From contig DKDP01000008.1 of NCBI GenBank assembly GCA_002449395.1, positions 1-47,451 on the forward strand: DNA of 47,451 nucleotides. The letters are read 5' to 3'. The position numbers were made by a program, and so were the translations under genes. Numbering within the stretch: position 1 is the stretch's first letter; each line of letters starts with the position of its first letter. The notes beneath the pieces were generated by a model, which saw nothing but the letters and a program-made list of their open reading frames with translations, had not been told where the DNA came from and did not search any database. Source of the stretch: Ruminococcaceae bacterium UBA6845 (GTDB taxonomy: Bacteria > Bacillota > Clostridia > Oscillospirales > Acutalibacteraceae). Positions 32,676-40,844 of the stretch are shown piece after piece.

Positions 32676-33884
32676 TCAATTTGTCTGTGCCCATGTCCAC
32701 GCAACGTTTACGCCGTCACAGCTTACTTCAAGACCCTTTTTCTTTGCACTGCTTACGAACAGCTCTGCAAATTCTTCGTTCGGAAATTCAATTGTTCCCT
32801 TTGCGGTGAGATATTTTGCGTCATAAACCTTTTCTTCGATTGAGAATCCGATCACCCACCAATGAAGCTGCGGCTCACGGTAAAAGATTCTTCGGTTTCC
32901 CTGATAGAGCTCAAGGCTCATAACCATCATATCCTCATCGGGAGCACACTGAAATACCGTCGTTTTAATCTGCTGCTCAGGTCGGTTATATATACCGATC
33001 TCCGCACCGTTTGCGATAAAGTAGATACCTTTCCAGATCTGGAAAAGCCAATCCTTGCCGCCGTAGGTGAGATAAATACGCTTGGTATCATAATCGTATA
33101 CAGTCAGATTTGCAAGAATATCATAGGTTATGCAAAATCCGAAATATCTCTGCCACGTGTTTTTGATCGCATAGATTGTGTAATCGTCGGCGTCAATGTT
33201 GAATCCGAGAACACCACGCTCATTTTTTCTCTTCAATTCGTGTGTGTTCGTATCATAAATGAAGTCGGATTTTATCTTTTCGGACTTGCCGTTCTTATAA
33301 TATATCACAATGAATACATTATAAATTGTCGGATCTTTCTTGTTCTGATCCGCATCGAGCGACATATGATCAATTTGAAGAAGATACATTCTTGCAAAGT
33401 CAAAGAAAAGTCCCTGCAAGGTTTTGCCCTGAGCATAGAACTCATTCGCCTTTTCCTTAAACATCGGTGCAAGAACATCAACATTAATGTTCAAAAGCTC
33501 GCAGACCTTATCCGATCCGTCCGTAAAATTCGGCAGACAGTTTGCGATTTTGATAATATCAAGCGTGCCGCCGCTCTTGATCGTCCACTCGGTGAAGATA
33601 TCGTTCATAACGCCGTTGACTTCAATCTTGATCTTGTTTTCGTTTATAATATTGAAGCCGAAAACATTTCTGAACATTGCATTGATCTTGTCAACAAAAG
33701 CGAAAAACTGTGCCGTTGTCAGATGATCCTTACCCTCGTTATATCCCGGGTCGGTTTCATCATAAATTATTTCTCCGCTCGGCACATCGGCATCGGTTTT
33801 CGCATAGCCGAATGTTGCTCCGGTCGTAAACACGATTGTCAGTATCAGTAAGACCGCAAGCACCTTTTCCGTAATCTTTCTCAT
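32676..33884 (-). CDS. Secreted DUF4474 family protein
   Basis: A 402-residue exported protein: signal peptide with basic KIT start and hydrophobic core, likely cut after FGYA (residue 28). The middle has an unrecognised helical region (about 45-170). The C-terminal half (about 225-385) is the DUF4474 domain: GVLGFNIDADDYTIYAIKNTWQRYFGFCITYD, here given as GFNIDADDYTIYA, WQRYFGFCITYD, IYLTYGGKDWLFQIWKGIYF and GAEIGIYNRP, the family's conserved WKGxYF/GGEIGIY block. DUF4474 has no known function; it is secreted or surface-located in Clostridia. ATG preceded by AAAGGGGATC. A promoter lies about 140 bp upstream, giving a long leader. Confidence 0.78.
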   Translation of the reverse strand: MRKITEKVLAVLLILTIVFTTGATFGYAKTDADVPSGEIIYDETDPGYNEGKDHLTTAQFFAFVDKINAMFRNVFGFNIINENKIKIEVNGVMNDIFTEWTIKSGGTLDIIKIANCLPNFTDGSDKVCELLNINVDVLAPMFKEKANEFYAQGKTLQGLFFDFARMYLLQIDHMSLDADQNKKDPTIYNVFIVIYYKNGKSEKIKSDFIYDTNTHELKRKNERGVLGFNIDADDYTIYAIKNTWQRYFGFCITYDILANLTVYDYDTKRIYLTYGGKDWLFQIWKGIYFIANGAEIGIYNRPEQQIKTTVFQCAPDEDMMVMSLELYQGNRRIFYREPQLHWWVIGFSIEEKVYDAKYLTAKGTIEFPNEEFAELFVSSAKKKGLEVSCDGVNVAWTWAQTN

Positions 33885-34027
33885 AGTTTAAGATCCCCTT
33901 TCATCTCTCTTTCTCTTGCGCCGATCCGTCTTAAATCTGCACACTTATCGAAAAACGCAAAAGATTAATCTCTCATTATTATTACATAATTATGAAAAAT
34001 ATACCTCAGCCTGAGCTAAGTACACTT

Positions 34028-34056
34028 ACTATACAATAAATAATTCCATTTGTCAA
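34028..34056 (-). promoter_or_regulatory. Promoter of the DUF4474 gene
   Basis: On the minus strand, TTGACA, 17-bp spacer, TATAGT. It implies a leader of about 140 bases before the ATG at 33884, in which I see no clear riboswitch. The 425-bp gap 33885-34309 is otherwise AT-rich and gene-free. Confidence 0.6.
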
Positions 34057-34138
34057 ACAAAATAAAAAACCAAAATACAATATTTCATAAATAATATAGA
34101 TAAAATTAGTACAGTTTATTGAAATCGTATAACACACC

Positions 34139-34167
34139 TTGACATAAGCGTGAAAATGTATTAAAAT
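34139..34167 (+). promoter_or_regulatory. rny promoter
   Basis: TTGACA, 17-bp spacer, TAAAAT, leaving about 140 bases of leader before the TTG at 34310. The leader has a weakly paired GTTTG...CAAAC segment (about 34185-34252) but no recognisable riboswitch. Confidence 0.65.
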
Positions 34168-34309
34168 AGTACAGATGTTATTGTAGTTTGCCAAACTGCA
34201 AAAGCGTCGGATCGAATCGGCGAAAACGAACATTCGGCGGTCGGTCAAACATAAATTTATTAAAATTTGTAACTTAATTAAATTCTAAGACAGGAGGTGC
34301 ATTTAGACT

Positions 34310-35872
34310 TTGTTATCAATTAAAATATCACTGTTTGTAGTGATCATAATTGCCTGTGTTGTCGTTGCGGCAGCCGCCGGTGTTGCGGTCGGCATTGTTT
34401 ACCGTAAGAAAGTGGCAGAGGCCACGATCGGTTCCGCTCAGCAGGAAGCTACCAGAATTGTGAACGACGCCGTTTCAAAGGCGGAGTCCAAGAAAAAGGA
34501 AGCGATCCTTGAGGCTAAGGACGAGATTCACCGTCAGCGCAACGAGCTTGAAAGAGAGCTTCGTGAAAGAAGAAGCGAGGTTCAGCGTCAGGAGCGCAGA
34601 ATCGCTCAGAAAGAGGAAAGCCTCGACAGAAAGACGGAGAATATCGAGCGAAAGGACGAACAGCTCAACAACAAGATCAAGGCCGCTGACAAGAAAGCGG
34701 AGGAAATTGAGCTTGTTAAGCGCAGTCAGATCGAAATGCTCGAAAAAATTTCAGGCTTCAACAAGGAACAGGCTAAGGATTATCTGCTTAAAACTCTTGA
34801 GTCCGATCTCGTACATGAGAAAGCGGTCAAGATTATGGAATATGAGCAGAAAACAAAGGATGAAGCAGACGAGAAAGCTCGTGAAATTATTGCAACCGCA
34901 ATTCAGCGCTGTGCCGCAGATCATAGTGCCGACGCCACGGTTTCGGTTGTTGCATTGCCCAACGATGAGATGAAAGGCCGCATAATCGGCAGAGAGGGAC
35001 GTAATATCAGAACCCTTGAAACAATCACAGGTGTTGACCTCATTATCGACGACACACCCGAGGCCATTACGGTATCGTGTTTTGACCCGGTACGCCGTGA
35101 GATTGCAAGACTCACCCTTGAAAAGCTCATTGCCGACGGACGTATTCATCCGACAAGAATCGAAGAACTTTACGAAAAATCAAGGCGTGAAGTCGAGCAC
35201 ACAATCAAGCAGACAGGTGAAAGAGCCGCAATTGACGCAGGCGTCAACGGTATTCATCCTGAGCTTATCAAACAGCTTGGCAAGCTGAAATACCGTACCA
35301 GCTACGGTCAGAATGTTCTCAACCACTCACTTGAAGTTTCCTACCTCGCAGGTCTTATGGCAGCAGAGCTCGGCGCAGATGTCAAGACCGCAAAGCGTGC
35401 TGGTCTTCTCCACGACATCGGAAAGGCACTTGACCACGAGATGGAGGGCTCACACATTGAGCTCGGCGTTGAATACGCAAGAAAGTATAAAGAGAACGAA
35501 AATGTTGTTCACGCTATCGAAGCTCACCACGGTGACGTTGAAGCAAGAACAATCGTTGCTTGCCTCGTTCAGGCGGCAGATGCAATATCCGCTGCACGAC
35601 CGGGTGCAAGAAGAGAAAATCTTCAGAACTATATCAAGAGACTTGAAAAACTTGAGGAGATTACAAACTCATTCCCATGCGTTGAAAAATCGTATGCGAT
35701 ACAGGCAGGCCGTGAGGTTCGTATCATGGTTAAGCCCGATGCGGTTTCGGACGATCAGATGGTACTTGTTGCCAGAGACATCGTCAAGAAAATCGAGGAT
35801 GAACTGGAGTATCCCGGACAGATCAAGGTCAACGTTATCCGTGAAAATCGTGTGATCGACGTTGCTAAATAA
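34310..35872 (+). CDS. rny: Ribonuclease Y
   Basis: A 520-residue membrane-anchored endoribonuclease that starts mRNA decay in Firmicutes. An N-terminal span (about 8-30, VVIIACVVVAAAAGVAVGIVY) is followed by a long coiled coil (about 40-190; KKKEAILEAKDEIHRQRNELE type), a KH RNA-binding domain (about 205-270; GRIIGREGRNIRTLE), and an HD domain with H337 in NHSLEV, HDIGKALDHE from about 368, and HAIEAHHGD. The length is normal. The start is a TTG after AGGAGGTG with a 10-base gap. A terminator follows. Confidence 0.97.
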   Translation: MLSIKISLFVVIIIACVVVAAAAGVAVGIVYRKKVAEATIGSAQQEATRIVNDAVSKAESKKKEAILEAKDEIHRQRNELERELRERRSEVQRQERRIAQKEESLDRKTENIERKDEQLNNKIKAADKKAEEIELVKRSQIEMLEKISGFNKEQAKDYLLKTLESDLVHEKAVKIMEYEQKTKDEADEKAREIIATAIQRCAADHSADATVSVVALPNDEMKGRIIGREGRNIRTLETITGVDLIIDDTPEAITVSCFDPVRREIARLTLEKLIADGRIHPTRIEELYEKSRREVEHTIKQTGERAAIDAGVNGIHPELIKQLGKLKYRTSYGQNVLNHSLEVSYLAGLMAAELGADVKTAKRAGLLHDIGKALDHEMEGSHIELGVEYARKYKENENVVHAIEAHHGDVEARTIVACLVQAADAISAARPGARRENLQNYIKRLEKLEEITNSFPCVEKSYAIQAGREVRIMVKPDAVSDDQMVLVARDIVKKIEDELEYPGQIKVNVIRENRVIDVAK

Positions 35873-35903
35873 ATTTTGAAATAGAGTAAAGCTGAAAGTA
35901 ATC

Positions 35904-35936
35904 AGGCGTTTCGGAAATTTCCGAAACGCCTTTTTA
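35904..35936. terminator. Bidirectional terminator after rny
   Basis: AGGCGTTTCGGAAA pairs perfectly with TTTCCGAAACGCCT, a 14-bp stem with essentially no loop apart from the centre, followed by TTTTT. It separates rny from the convergent fucosidase gene. Confidence 0.9.
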
Positions 35937-35952
35937 ATTATATGTATTAAAA

Positions 35953-37299
35953 TCAATAAACTTCAAACGTTGTAATCGTTGCAAAATCTCTCGTTTTTTC
36001 GATAACGAGCTTCAGCCGTCTTGCATCCATTGTCGGCAGGAGACAGATTTTCTTTCTGCCGATTGTTGTGCCGCTGTACAGCTTGTGCCATTTTTTATCG
36101 AAATAATAATAGAGCTTGAATTTTTCGACCTGCTGTCCTGTTTCAATATTTTCCGCAAGGACAACCTTGTTAATATTCCTTACCTCGCCCATATCAAGAG
36201 TGATAACGCTTTTCCTTGCTTTCGGTGCGCTCTTGAAATAGGATTTTCCCGAATTAATAAACCGTGAAGAGTGAAGATCGTCGCTGTGTCCCTCATCCTC
36301 AAATTTTCCGTTCTCGGCAAAATTCTCCTTAAATTCAATTCCGAGCTGAACTCCCAAGGTTACAAGATGTTCAACGTCAACCTTGTCGATTTTACCCGTG
36401 TGCGACGGTGAAATGTTCAGTATCAAAGAGCCGTTGTTTCCGACAGACTTAAAATAAACCTCAAGCGCCTTTGAGAGCACCTTAACGTCAAAATTTTCCG
36501 TCTCGTGGAAGAACCATCCCGGCCTCAGGGAAATATCCGTAATTGAGGGATACCAAACAAGCTCCTTTGCTCTTTTGATCTTACTTCTGCTGCCCAAATC
36601 GGGTTCGACAAGTTTCTTGGACGGTGCGTTATTGATAAGATCTTTCGGCACAACGCTCCATTCGCTCGTCCTGCTCACTCCGACGTGATTTCCGCACCAG
36701 CGAATATCGGGACCGCAGTTGCAGATCATAGCATTCGGCTGATATTTACGAACGGTATCATAGTATCTCTGCCAGTCGTAATTCTGCTGACCGCTGTTGT
36801 CACGCTCAAACCAAACGCAGAAAATATCCCCGTAATCCGTACAAAGCTCCGTCAGCTGATTGACGAAGAAATCATTATATTTTTCTGTGCCGAACGTCGG
36901 CTCGTGCATATCATACGGTGAAAGATAAATTCCGAACTTGATGTCCTCGGCGGCACATTCATCGGCAAGCTCCCTGACGAGGTCGCCCTCGCCGTCCTTC
37001 CACGGTGAATTTTTCACGCTGTGATCGGTGTATTTGCTCGGCCAAAGGCAGAATCCGTCCGAGTACTTACATGTCAGGACAAGTCCTCTCATCTTAGCCG
37101 TTTTGACGGTGCTTACCCACTGCTTTGCCGAGAAATCGGCAGGCTTGAAATATTTTTCGGGTTCACGTCCCGTTCCCCACTCCGTGTTGCAGAATGTGTT
37201 CATTCCGAAGTGGATGAACGCCATAAACTCCGTGTTCATAAACTCTATCTGCGCCTTTGACGGCACAACCCTGTTTGCTCTTTCAATATAATCCGACAT
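35953..37299 (-). CDS. GH29-type alpha-L-fucosidase with altered nucleophile motif and C-terminal F5/8C-like domain
   Basis: A 448-residue protein without signal peptide. GH29 landmarks: FMAFIHFGMNTFCNTEWG (27-44), YSDGFCLWPSKYTDHSV (79-95) and GIYLSPYDMHE (123-132). The strand that normally reads VWFDG, whose Asp is the catalytic nucleophile, reads VWFERDNSG here (162-170): Glu at 165, then Arg, Asp167. GWFFHE and NGSLILNISPSHTG follow as in family members. The last 110 residues form a beta-rich F5/8-type C-like domain. Loss of the nucleophile would make it inactive or change its mechanism. Divergent from the EEP operon; promoter at 37342-37370. Confidence 0.8.
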   Translation of the reverse strand: MSDYIERANRVVPSKAQIEFMNTEFMAFIHFGMNTFCNTEWGTGREPEKYFKPADFSAKQWVSTVKTAKMRGLVLTCKYSDGFCLWPSKYTDHSVKNSPWKDGEGDLVRELADECAAEDIKFGIYLSPYDMHEPTFGTEKYNDFFVNQLTELCTDYGDIFCVWFERDNSGQQNYDWQRYYDTVRKYQPNAMICNCGPDIRWCGNHVGVSRTSEWSVVPKDLINNAPSKKLVEPDLGSRSKIKRAKELVWYPSITDISLRPGWFFHETENFDVKVLSKALEVYFKSVGNNGSLILNISPSHTGKIDKVDVEHLVTLGVQLGIEFKENFAENGKFEDEGHSDDLHSSRFINSGKSYFKSAPKARKSVITLDMGEVRNINKVVLAENIETGQQVEKFKLYYYFDKKWHKLYSGTTIGRKKICLLPTMDARRLKLVIEKTRDFATITTFEVY

Positions 37300-37341
37300 A
37301 GCGATTCGATTCCTATCTGAATTAGTAAATAAATTACTGTT

Positions 37342-37370
37342 ATTGTATCATTTTTACCGAACAAATGCAA
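37342..37370 (-). promoter_or_regulatory. Promoter of the GH29-type gene
   Basis: On the minus strand, TTGCAT, 17-bp spacer, TACAAT, about 43 bp before the ATG at 37299. It lies 19 bp from the divergent operon promoter. Confidence 0.6.
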
Positions 37371-37388
37371 TTATTTTTATCAATCAGA

Positions 37389-37417
37389 TTGACTGTTTTG
37401 GTTTAAATTAGTATAAT
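37389..37417 (+). promoter_or_regulatory. Promoter of the five-gene EEP operon
   Basis: TTGACT, 17-bp spacer, TATAAT, 31 bp before the ATG at 37449. The only good promoter seen before the terminator at 43632. Confidence 0.75.
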
Positions 37418-37448
37418 TAATTTATATCTATAATGGAGGCAGTGTGTA

Positions 37449-38546
37449 ATGAAAAGGTATATCAAAATCATCATCTCTTCCCTGCTTGTTCTTGCCCTTA
37501 TGATCGGCGTCGGAACAGTGGCTTTTGCGGAAGAGGAAACATCTGACAAATTAACGGTTATTTCGTCAAATGTTGCGGGACTTCCGATTCCGTCAAAGTT
37601 TGACAAGGACGGCAAGGTCGTTCCGAAAACTCAGAAGATAATGGGCGAGATGCTCAACAACAGCGGCATTGACATCATCTGTGTTCAGGAGGATTTTCAG
37701 TATCACGCCATTCTCGCAAAGCAGATGACAAATTATCCGTACAAGACCTACACAAGCGGCGGAGTTCCTGTCGGCGACGGTCTTAATATTTTCTCGAAAT
37801 ATCCCATCTACAACATTGAGCGTGTTGAATGGGAAACTTATAACGGAATCCTTGACGCCGCAAACGACGGACTTACTCCCAAGGGATTTCTTAAATGCAC
37901 GGTCGATTTTAACGGAGTTCTTGTTGATATTTATGATACTCACCTCGACGCTAACGGTTCTCTCGCTGACTGTGCGGCAAAGAAAGCTCAGCTTGAACAG
38001 CTCAAGGCTTACATAAATGAAAACTCCAAGGATATGCCGGTTATTATCACCGGTGATATGAATATCGCAATGCACTGCGATATCAATGCTGAATTTTATC
38101 CCGTAATGATCGAAAACGGCGGATTCAAGGACGCATGGTCAGAGTATTGCAACGACGGCGTTTATTTCACCGATCGACTTTCACCCGAGCAGAACGCCGA
38201 ATACGAAGCAAAGTTCGGCGGCGGATATTGGGGTCGCTGGGATTCCGTCGAACGTGTCGTTTACCGTAGCAGCAATAATGTTGAGCTTACTCCGACGGAT
38301 TTCCGCTATGAGGACTACAATAACCGTGACGGTCACGGCGTTATTACTGATCACAACGTAATGATCTGCGAAATGGAAGTTACAGCGACAGATTATGTTG
38401 CCCCGTCAATTGATCTCAACAAAGAAAAGAAAGAATGGTTCGGTCATAAACTTGTCCGCACGGTTAAGCTCACTGCAAGATGTATTTACAGAATCCTCAC
38501 CGACCTTATAGCTAAGATCAAGTCAGGTGAAATTACAATAAAGTAA
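37449..38546 (+). CDS. Secreted sphingomyelinase-like EEP phosphodiesterase, copy 1
   Basis: A 365-residue exported protein: signal peptide 1-27 (KRYIKIIISSLLVLALMIG, then AFA before EEE). The mature part is an endonuclease/exonuclease/phosphatase domain close to neutral-sphingomyelinase-like members: N41 in SSNVAGLP, E81 in CVQEDFQYHAIL, H165 in YDTHLDA, D203/N205 in ITGDMN, and D301/H302 in ITDHN. These are the metal and catalytic residues, so the enzyme should be active. Fungal and actinobacterial relatives share NVAGLP and QEDF-YH. Substrates could be sphingomyelin, other phosphodiesters, or nucleic acid. The C-terminal tail RCIYRILTDLIAKIKSGEI is conserved in copy 2. ATG after AATGGAGG. 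Heads the operon. Confidence 0.85.
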   Translation: MKRYIKIIISSLLVLALMIGVGTVAFAEEETSDKLTVISSNVAGLPIPSKFDKDGKVVPKTQKIMGEMLNNSGIDIICVQEDFQYHAILAKQMTNYPYKTYTSGGVPVGDGLNIFSKYPIYNIERVEWETYNGILDAANDGLTPKGFLKCTVDFNGVLVDIYDTHLDANGSLADCAAKKAQLEQLKAYINENSKDMPVIITGDMNIAMHCDINAEFYPVMIENGGFKDAWSEYCNDGVYFTDRLSPEQNAEYEAKFGGGYWGRWDSVERVVYRSSNNVELTPTDFRYEDYNNRDGHGVITDHNVMICEMEVTATDYVAPSIDLNKEKKEWFGHKLVRTVKLTARCIYRILTDLIAKIKSGEITIK

Positions 38547-39080
38547 GGTGCTGTTATAATGAAAAAGGCTTTTAAAATTATACTGTCGGCTGTGCTTGCC
38601 GTCGTTATGATGCTTTCGGTCGGTACAGTCGCATTTGCCGAGGACGAAAATCCGAACACCACGGAAGGTACTCTTTCGGTTATTTCCGCTAACGTTGCGG
38701 GTCTGCCGATTCCCTCAAAATTTGACAAGGACGGCAAGGTTGTTCCGAAAACCCAGAAGATAATGGGTCAGCTTCTCAACAAAAGCGGCGTTGATATTAT
38801 CTGTGTTCAGGAGGATTTTCAGTATCACGCAATTCTCGCAAAGCAGATGACAAACTACCCCTACACAACCTACACGAGCGGCGGAGTTCCCGTCGGCGAC
38901 GGTATGAATATTTATTCCAAGTACCCCATTTACAACGTTGAACGTGTTGCGTGGGAGGTATTCAACGGAATCCTCGACGCCGCAAACGACGGTCTCACCC
39001 CCAAGGGATTTATGAAATGCACAGTCGACTACAACGGAATACTTATTGATCTCTACGATGTTCATTCCGATGCGAACGGC
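37554..39080 (+). repeat. Direct repeat from tandem EEP duplication
   Basis: 37554-37958 and 38676-39080 are near-identical direct DNA repeats of about 405 bp; for example GACAAGGACGGCAAGGT is unchanged in both, with long shared runs elsewhere. Recombination between the copies could fuse or delete one gene. They arose by tandem duplication of the EEP gene. Confidence 0.75.
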
Positions 39081-39671
39081 TCCCCTGAAGACTCAAAGGC
39101 AAGACACGCCCAGAACGAGCAGCTTGCCGATTACATTGATAAAAATTCGGCTGACCGCCCGGTTATAATCACCGGCGATATGAATGTTTACACCCACACT
39201 CAGCAGGGCACGGGTCTTTATGAAATCTTTATTGCTCGTGAGGGCTTCGACGAGGCTTGGACAATGTTCTGCCACGACGGAGTGTACTTTGACCACGATG
39301 TCACATGGGACGAACGCCAGGAACTCGAAAAAATTTACGGCGGTGCCCCGTGGGGTCGCTGGGATTCTGCGGAAAAACTTCTTTATCGTGGAAATTCAAG
39401 CGTCGACTTTGAGGTTACAGAGTTCAGATATGACGATTACAACGCGCTTGCGGGTCAGCCGGTTTCGGATCACAATATGATGGTTTGCGAGCTTAAAGTT
39501 ACCACAACGGACTATGCTCGCCCCGAAATTGAGCTTAATGTCGAAAAGAGACGTCCTCTCATTGAAAGACTTGTTCACGGCACAAAAATGGTGTTCAGAT
39601 GTCTCAAGCTCATCTTCACCGATCTTATCGCAAAGATTAAATCGGGCGAGATAAAATTCCCGACCAAATAA
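38559..39671 (+). CDS. Secreted sphingomyelinase-like EEP phosphodiesterase, copy 2
   Basis: A 370-residue paralogue of the upstream gene, 12 bp away: signal peptide 1-27 (ending VAFA), N45 in SANVAGLP, E85 in VQEDFQYHAIL, H169 in YDVHSDA, D207/N209 in ITGDMN and D304/H305 in VSDHN. From residue 39 to about 174 it is close to 85 percent identical to copy 1 by eye; the second half is much less alike until the C-terminal TDLIAKIKSGEI tail. Both copies keep all catalytic residues, so divergence of the second half may mean different substrate binding. AAGGTG lies upstream of the ATG. Confidence 0.85.
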   Translation: MKKAFKIILSAVLAVVMMLSVGTVAFAEDENPNTTEGTLSVISANVAGLPIPSKFDKDGKVVPKTQKIMGQLLNKSGVDIICVQEDFQYHAILAKQMTNYPYTTYTSGGVPVGDGMNIYSKYPIYNVERVAWEVFNGILDAANDGLTPKGFMKCTVDYNGILIDLYDVHSDANGSPEDSKARHAQNEQLADYIDKNSADRPVIITGDMNVYTHTQQGTGLYEIFIAREGFDEAWTMFCHDGVYFDHDVTWDERQELEKIYGGAPWGRWDSAEKLLYRGNSSVDFEVTEFRYDDYNALAGQPVSDHNMMVCELKVTTTDYARPEIELNVEKRRPLIERLVHGTKMVFRCLKLIFTDLIAKIKSGEIKFPTK

Positions 39672-39682
39672 AGGAGCAGAAT

Positions 39683-40834
39683 ATGAGACCTATTACAACA
39701 TTTGTAAGGCACAACTCCATTAAGGCAATGCTTGCGACGGAACACGGTATAAAAGCTGTTTCAAAGGGCAAATATGCAAAGAATCTTTTCTCCGTTGAAC
39801 CGAAATTCGTCGGCACAGACGTAAGAATCATTAAAGAAACGGATGATTCAACATTCATCGCAAAATGTGACACAAGCGGAAAGATTGTAAACAAGCCCTT
39901 TAAAATTCTTGTAACGACCGATCTGCATCTCTGCGACGATATGGAGCTCATCAATAAGTCGCTTGATATGCTTGCGAAGCACGTTGAGGCGGAAAAGCCC
40001 GACCTTATTCTCTTCACCGGCGACGTCGTTCTCACCGACTACCAGCAGGTTGACTGTATTCAGTTCGGCAGATTTATGGAAAAGATGGGAATCTACTGGG
40101 CTTATGTTTTCGGCAATCATGAAGCACGTGAGGAAAAGGAATATCATAAATATTTTATGCTGAAAAACCTTGTCAGCTTTCCTCATTGTCTTTCAAAGTT
40201 CGGCGATCCGTCGCTCTTCGGCTACGGCAACTTTTTTATCAACATTCTTTCCTCTCCGACTGCGATTCAGCAGAGCATTGTTATGCTCGATTCCGGCAGA
40301 AACACAAGTCCGAAGCACAACATTGAAAACGGTGCGCCTGCCGAGCTGAAATGCTATGACTTTTTGAAGAAAGAGCAGATTGAATGGTACAAGAGAACCA
40401 TTCGCAGTCTTGAAAACGAATACGGCAAATTCAAGTCCATAATGGCTATGCACATTGCACTCTGCGAGTACGAAAATGTTATGCAGCTTGATGAAAACGG
40501 CAAATATGTTCCGACAGGCAAGGCTGAAATCCTCTACGGCGGAATGTACGAGTCAATCGGCTGTTCCGAGTTTAACAGCGGAATGTTTGACGCAATTAAA
40601 GAGCTCGGCAGTACACAGGCTGTAATTGTCGGTCACGATCACATCAACGATTTCTGCGCTAAATACGACGGCGTTTATCTCGTCTATGCCCAGTACGACG
40701 GCTATAACACATACACAATGGGTTCAAACTTCGGCTGGGATGAAAAAGACTGGATGCAGGGCGTTACAATGATTGATATGACTGCCGACGGCGAAATAAC
40801 TTTCAGACAGAGGTTCAACAGAGATTATTTATAA
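39683..40834 (+). CDS. Calcineurin-like metallophosphoesterase, signal-less
   Basis: A 383-residue protein. An unusual 70-residue N-terminal part (PITTFVRHNSIKAMLATEHG) precedes the phosphoesterase: D80/H82 in TTDLHLCD, D114 in FTGDVV, N145/H146 in FGNHEA, H257 in MAMHIALCE, H318/H320 in VGHDH. All dimetal residues are present, so it should be active. No signal peptide or span is visible. It resembles the membrane-anchored enzyme at 958-2190 (EQIEWYKRT, and DGYNTYTMG near the end). In the operon it follows the two exported EEPs by 12 bp, and may process a product of them after uptake, or act on something else. Confidence 0.85.
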   Translation: MRPITTFVRHNSIKAMLATEHGIKAVSKGKYAKNLFSVEPKFVGTDVRIIKETDDSTFIAKCDTSGKIVNKPFKILVTTDLHLCDDMELINKSLDMLAKHVEAEKPDLILFTGDVVLTDYQQVDCIQFGRFMEKMGIYWAYVFGNHEAREEKEYHKYFMLKNLVSFPHCLSKFGDPSLFGYGNFFINILSSPTAIQQSIVMLDSGRNTSPKHNIENGAPAELKCYDFLKKEQIEWYKRTIRSLENEYGKFKSIMAMHIALCEYENVMQLDENGKYVPTGKAEILYGGMYESIGCSEFNSGMFDAIKELGSTQAVIVGHDHINDFCAKYDGVYLVYAQYDGYNTYTMGSNFGWDEKDWMQGVTMIDMTADGEITFRQRFNRDYL

Positions 40835-40844
40835 GGAGACTTTT

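Noticed and set aside
32862..33851. Plus-strand frame (329 codons) opposite the DUF4474 gene
   Set aside because: The minus-strand product has a signal peptide and a known domain; the plus frame has neither a ribosome site nor recognisable motifs.
34168..34309. Riboswitch in the rny leader
   Set aside because: Only weak pairing is seen and no known aptamer core.
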